Program-made: the position numbers and the translations under genes | Assembly (NCBI GenBank): GCA_020439725.1 | Contig: JAGQSE010000249.1 | Location: 2,884 to 9,669 of the forward strand | Direction of reading: 5' to 3' | From: Acidobacteriota bacterium | GTDB taxonomy: Bacteria > Acidobacteriota > Thermoanaerobaculia > Multivoradales > JAHZIX01 | DNA: 6,786 bases | The notes under the pieces: model-generated | The model's input: the letters and a program-made list of their open reading frames with translations, nothing else | Database searches by the model: none | What the model was told of the DNA's origin: nothing | Part shown: one piece after another, positions 6,540-6,786 of the stretch | Layout: each line of letters begins with the position of its first letter | How positions within the stretch are numbered: the first letter of the stretch is position 1

Positions 6540-6786
6540 ATGACCGACACCGCACCGCTCACCTTCGCCGTGACCAAGAACCTGGCGGCCAAGACGGCTG
6601 CCCAGCGCGCCGAGATCCTCGCCAACCCCGGATTCGGCACCAGCTTCACCGACCACATGGTCGACATCTGCTGGAGCGAGAAGGGCGGATGGCACCGTCC
6701 GCGCGTGCAGCCCTACGGGCCGATCGCGCTGGATCCGGCCGCCGCGGTGCTGCACTACGCCCAGGAGGTCTTCGAGGGCCTCAAGG
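6540..6786 (+). CDS. ilvE: Branched-chain amino acid aminotransferase, N-terminal part (runs off right edge)
   Basis: The 82 visible codons match the N terminus of the longer, eukaryote/actinobacteria-like class of branched-chain aminotransferases. The landmarks are ANPGFGTSFTDHMVDICWSE (about residues 28-47), then GPIALDPAAAVLHYAQEVFEGLK (about 60-82). These PLP fold-type IV enzymes transfer the amino group between glutamate/2-oxoglutarate and leucine, isoleucine or valine with their keto acids. The catalytic lysine lies beyond the window. The ATG has GAGG seven bases upstream, and the gene starts 45 bases after the dehydrogenase stop with no terminator between, so the two are probably one operon. 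The dehydrogenase product 2-oxoglutarate is a substrate/product of this enzyme, which fits co-transcription. Confidence 0.9.
   Translation, partial: MTDTAPLTFAVTKNLAAKTAAQRAEILANPGFGTSFTDHMVDICWSEKGGWHRPRVQPYGPIALDPAAAVLHYAQEVFEGLK

Overview
The window is high-GC chromosomal DNA. Hand counts of single 60-base lines give about 72% in the dehydrogenase and the ChaN-like gene, but only about 52-57% inside the 2.4-4.2 kb module. Strong GGAGG-type ribosome binding sites, classical -35/-10 promoters, a LysR regulator and an actinobacterial/deltaproteobacterial-looking branched-chain aminotransferase suggest a GC-rich Gram-negative bacterium, perhaps Myxococcota or another former deltaproteobacterium, or a proteobacterium. 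The sequence alone does not settle the taxon.

Layout: (1) Bases 1-2113, minus strand: a coupled pair of exported proteins. A ChaN/Tiki-type protein with a C-terminal PDZ domain comes first, and its stop codon overlaps the TTG start of an M1-aminopeptidase-like protein that runs off the left edge. (2) Bases 2114-2419: a 306-base gap with no gene I can support, holding one GC-rich hairpin that may end transcription from the next module. (3) Bases 2420-4354, minus strand: a compact, lower-GC two-gene module. An XRE helix-turn-helix protein fused to an ImmA/IrrE zinc peptidase overlaps by four bases (GTGA) a PIN-domain nuclease-like protein. It has its own sigma70-type promoter with a cluster of CGGAT half-sites directly upstream. 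It looks like a toxin-antitoxin or defence-like cassette inserted between housekeeping genes.

(4) Bases 4380-5291, minus strand: an NhaR-like LysR regulator, divergent from (5) bases 5442-6786, plus strand: a short isocitrate dehydrogenase-type enzyme followed 45 bases later by the start of ilvE (branched-chain aminotransferase). The 150-base divergent region has two overlapping, opposed promoters. A dyad with the T-N11-A form typical of LysR binding sites is centred about 65 bases before the predicted dehydrogenase transcription start. This suggests the LysR protein represses itself and activates the dehydrogenase-ilvE operon.

The most unusual parts are the HTH-ImmA/IrrE plus PIN cassette with its operator array, the ChaN-PDZ/M1 pair, and the stand-alone dehydrogenase. 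The dehydrogenase carries isocitrate-binding residues, an NAD-type cofactor loop and an aminotransferase partner.
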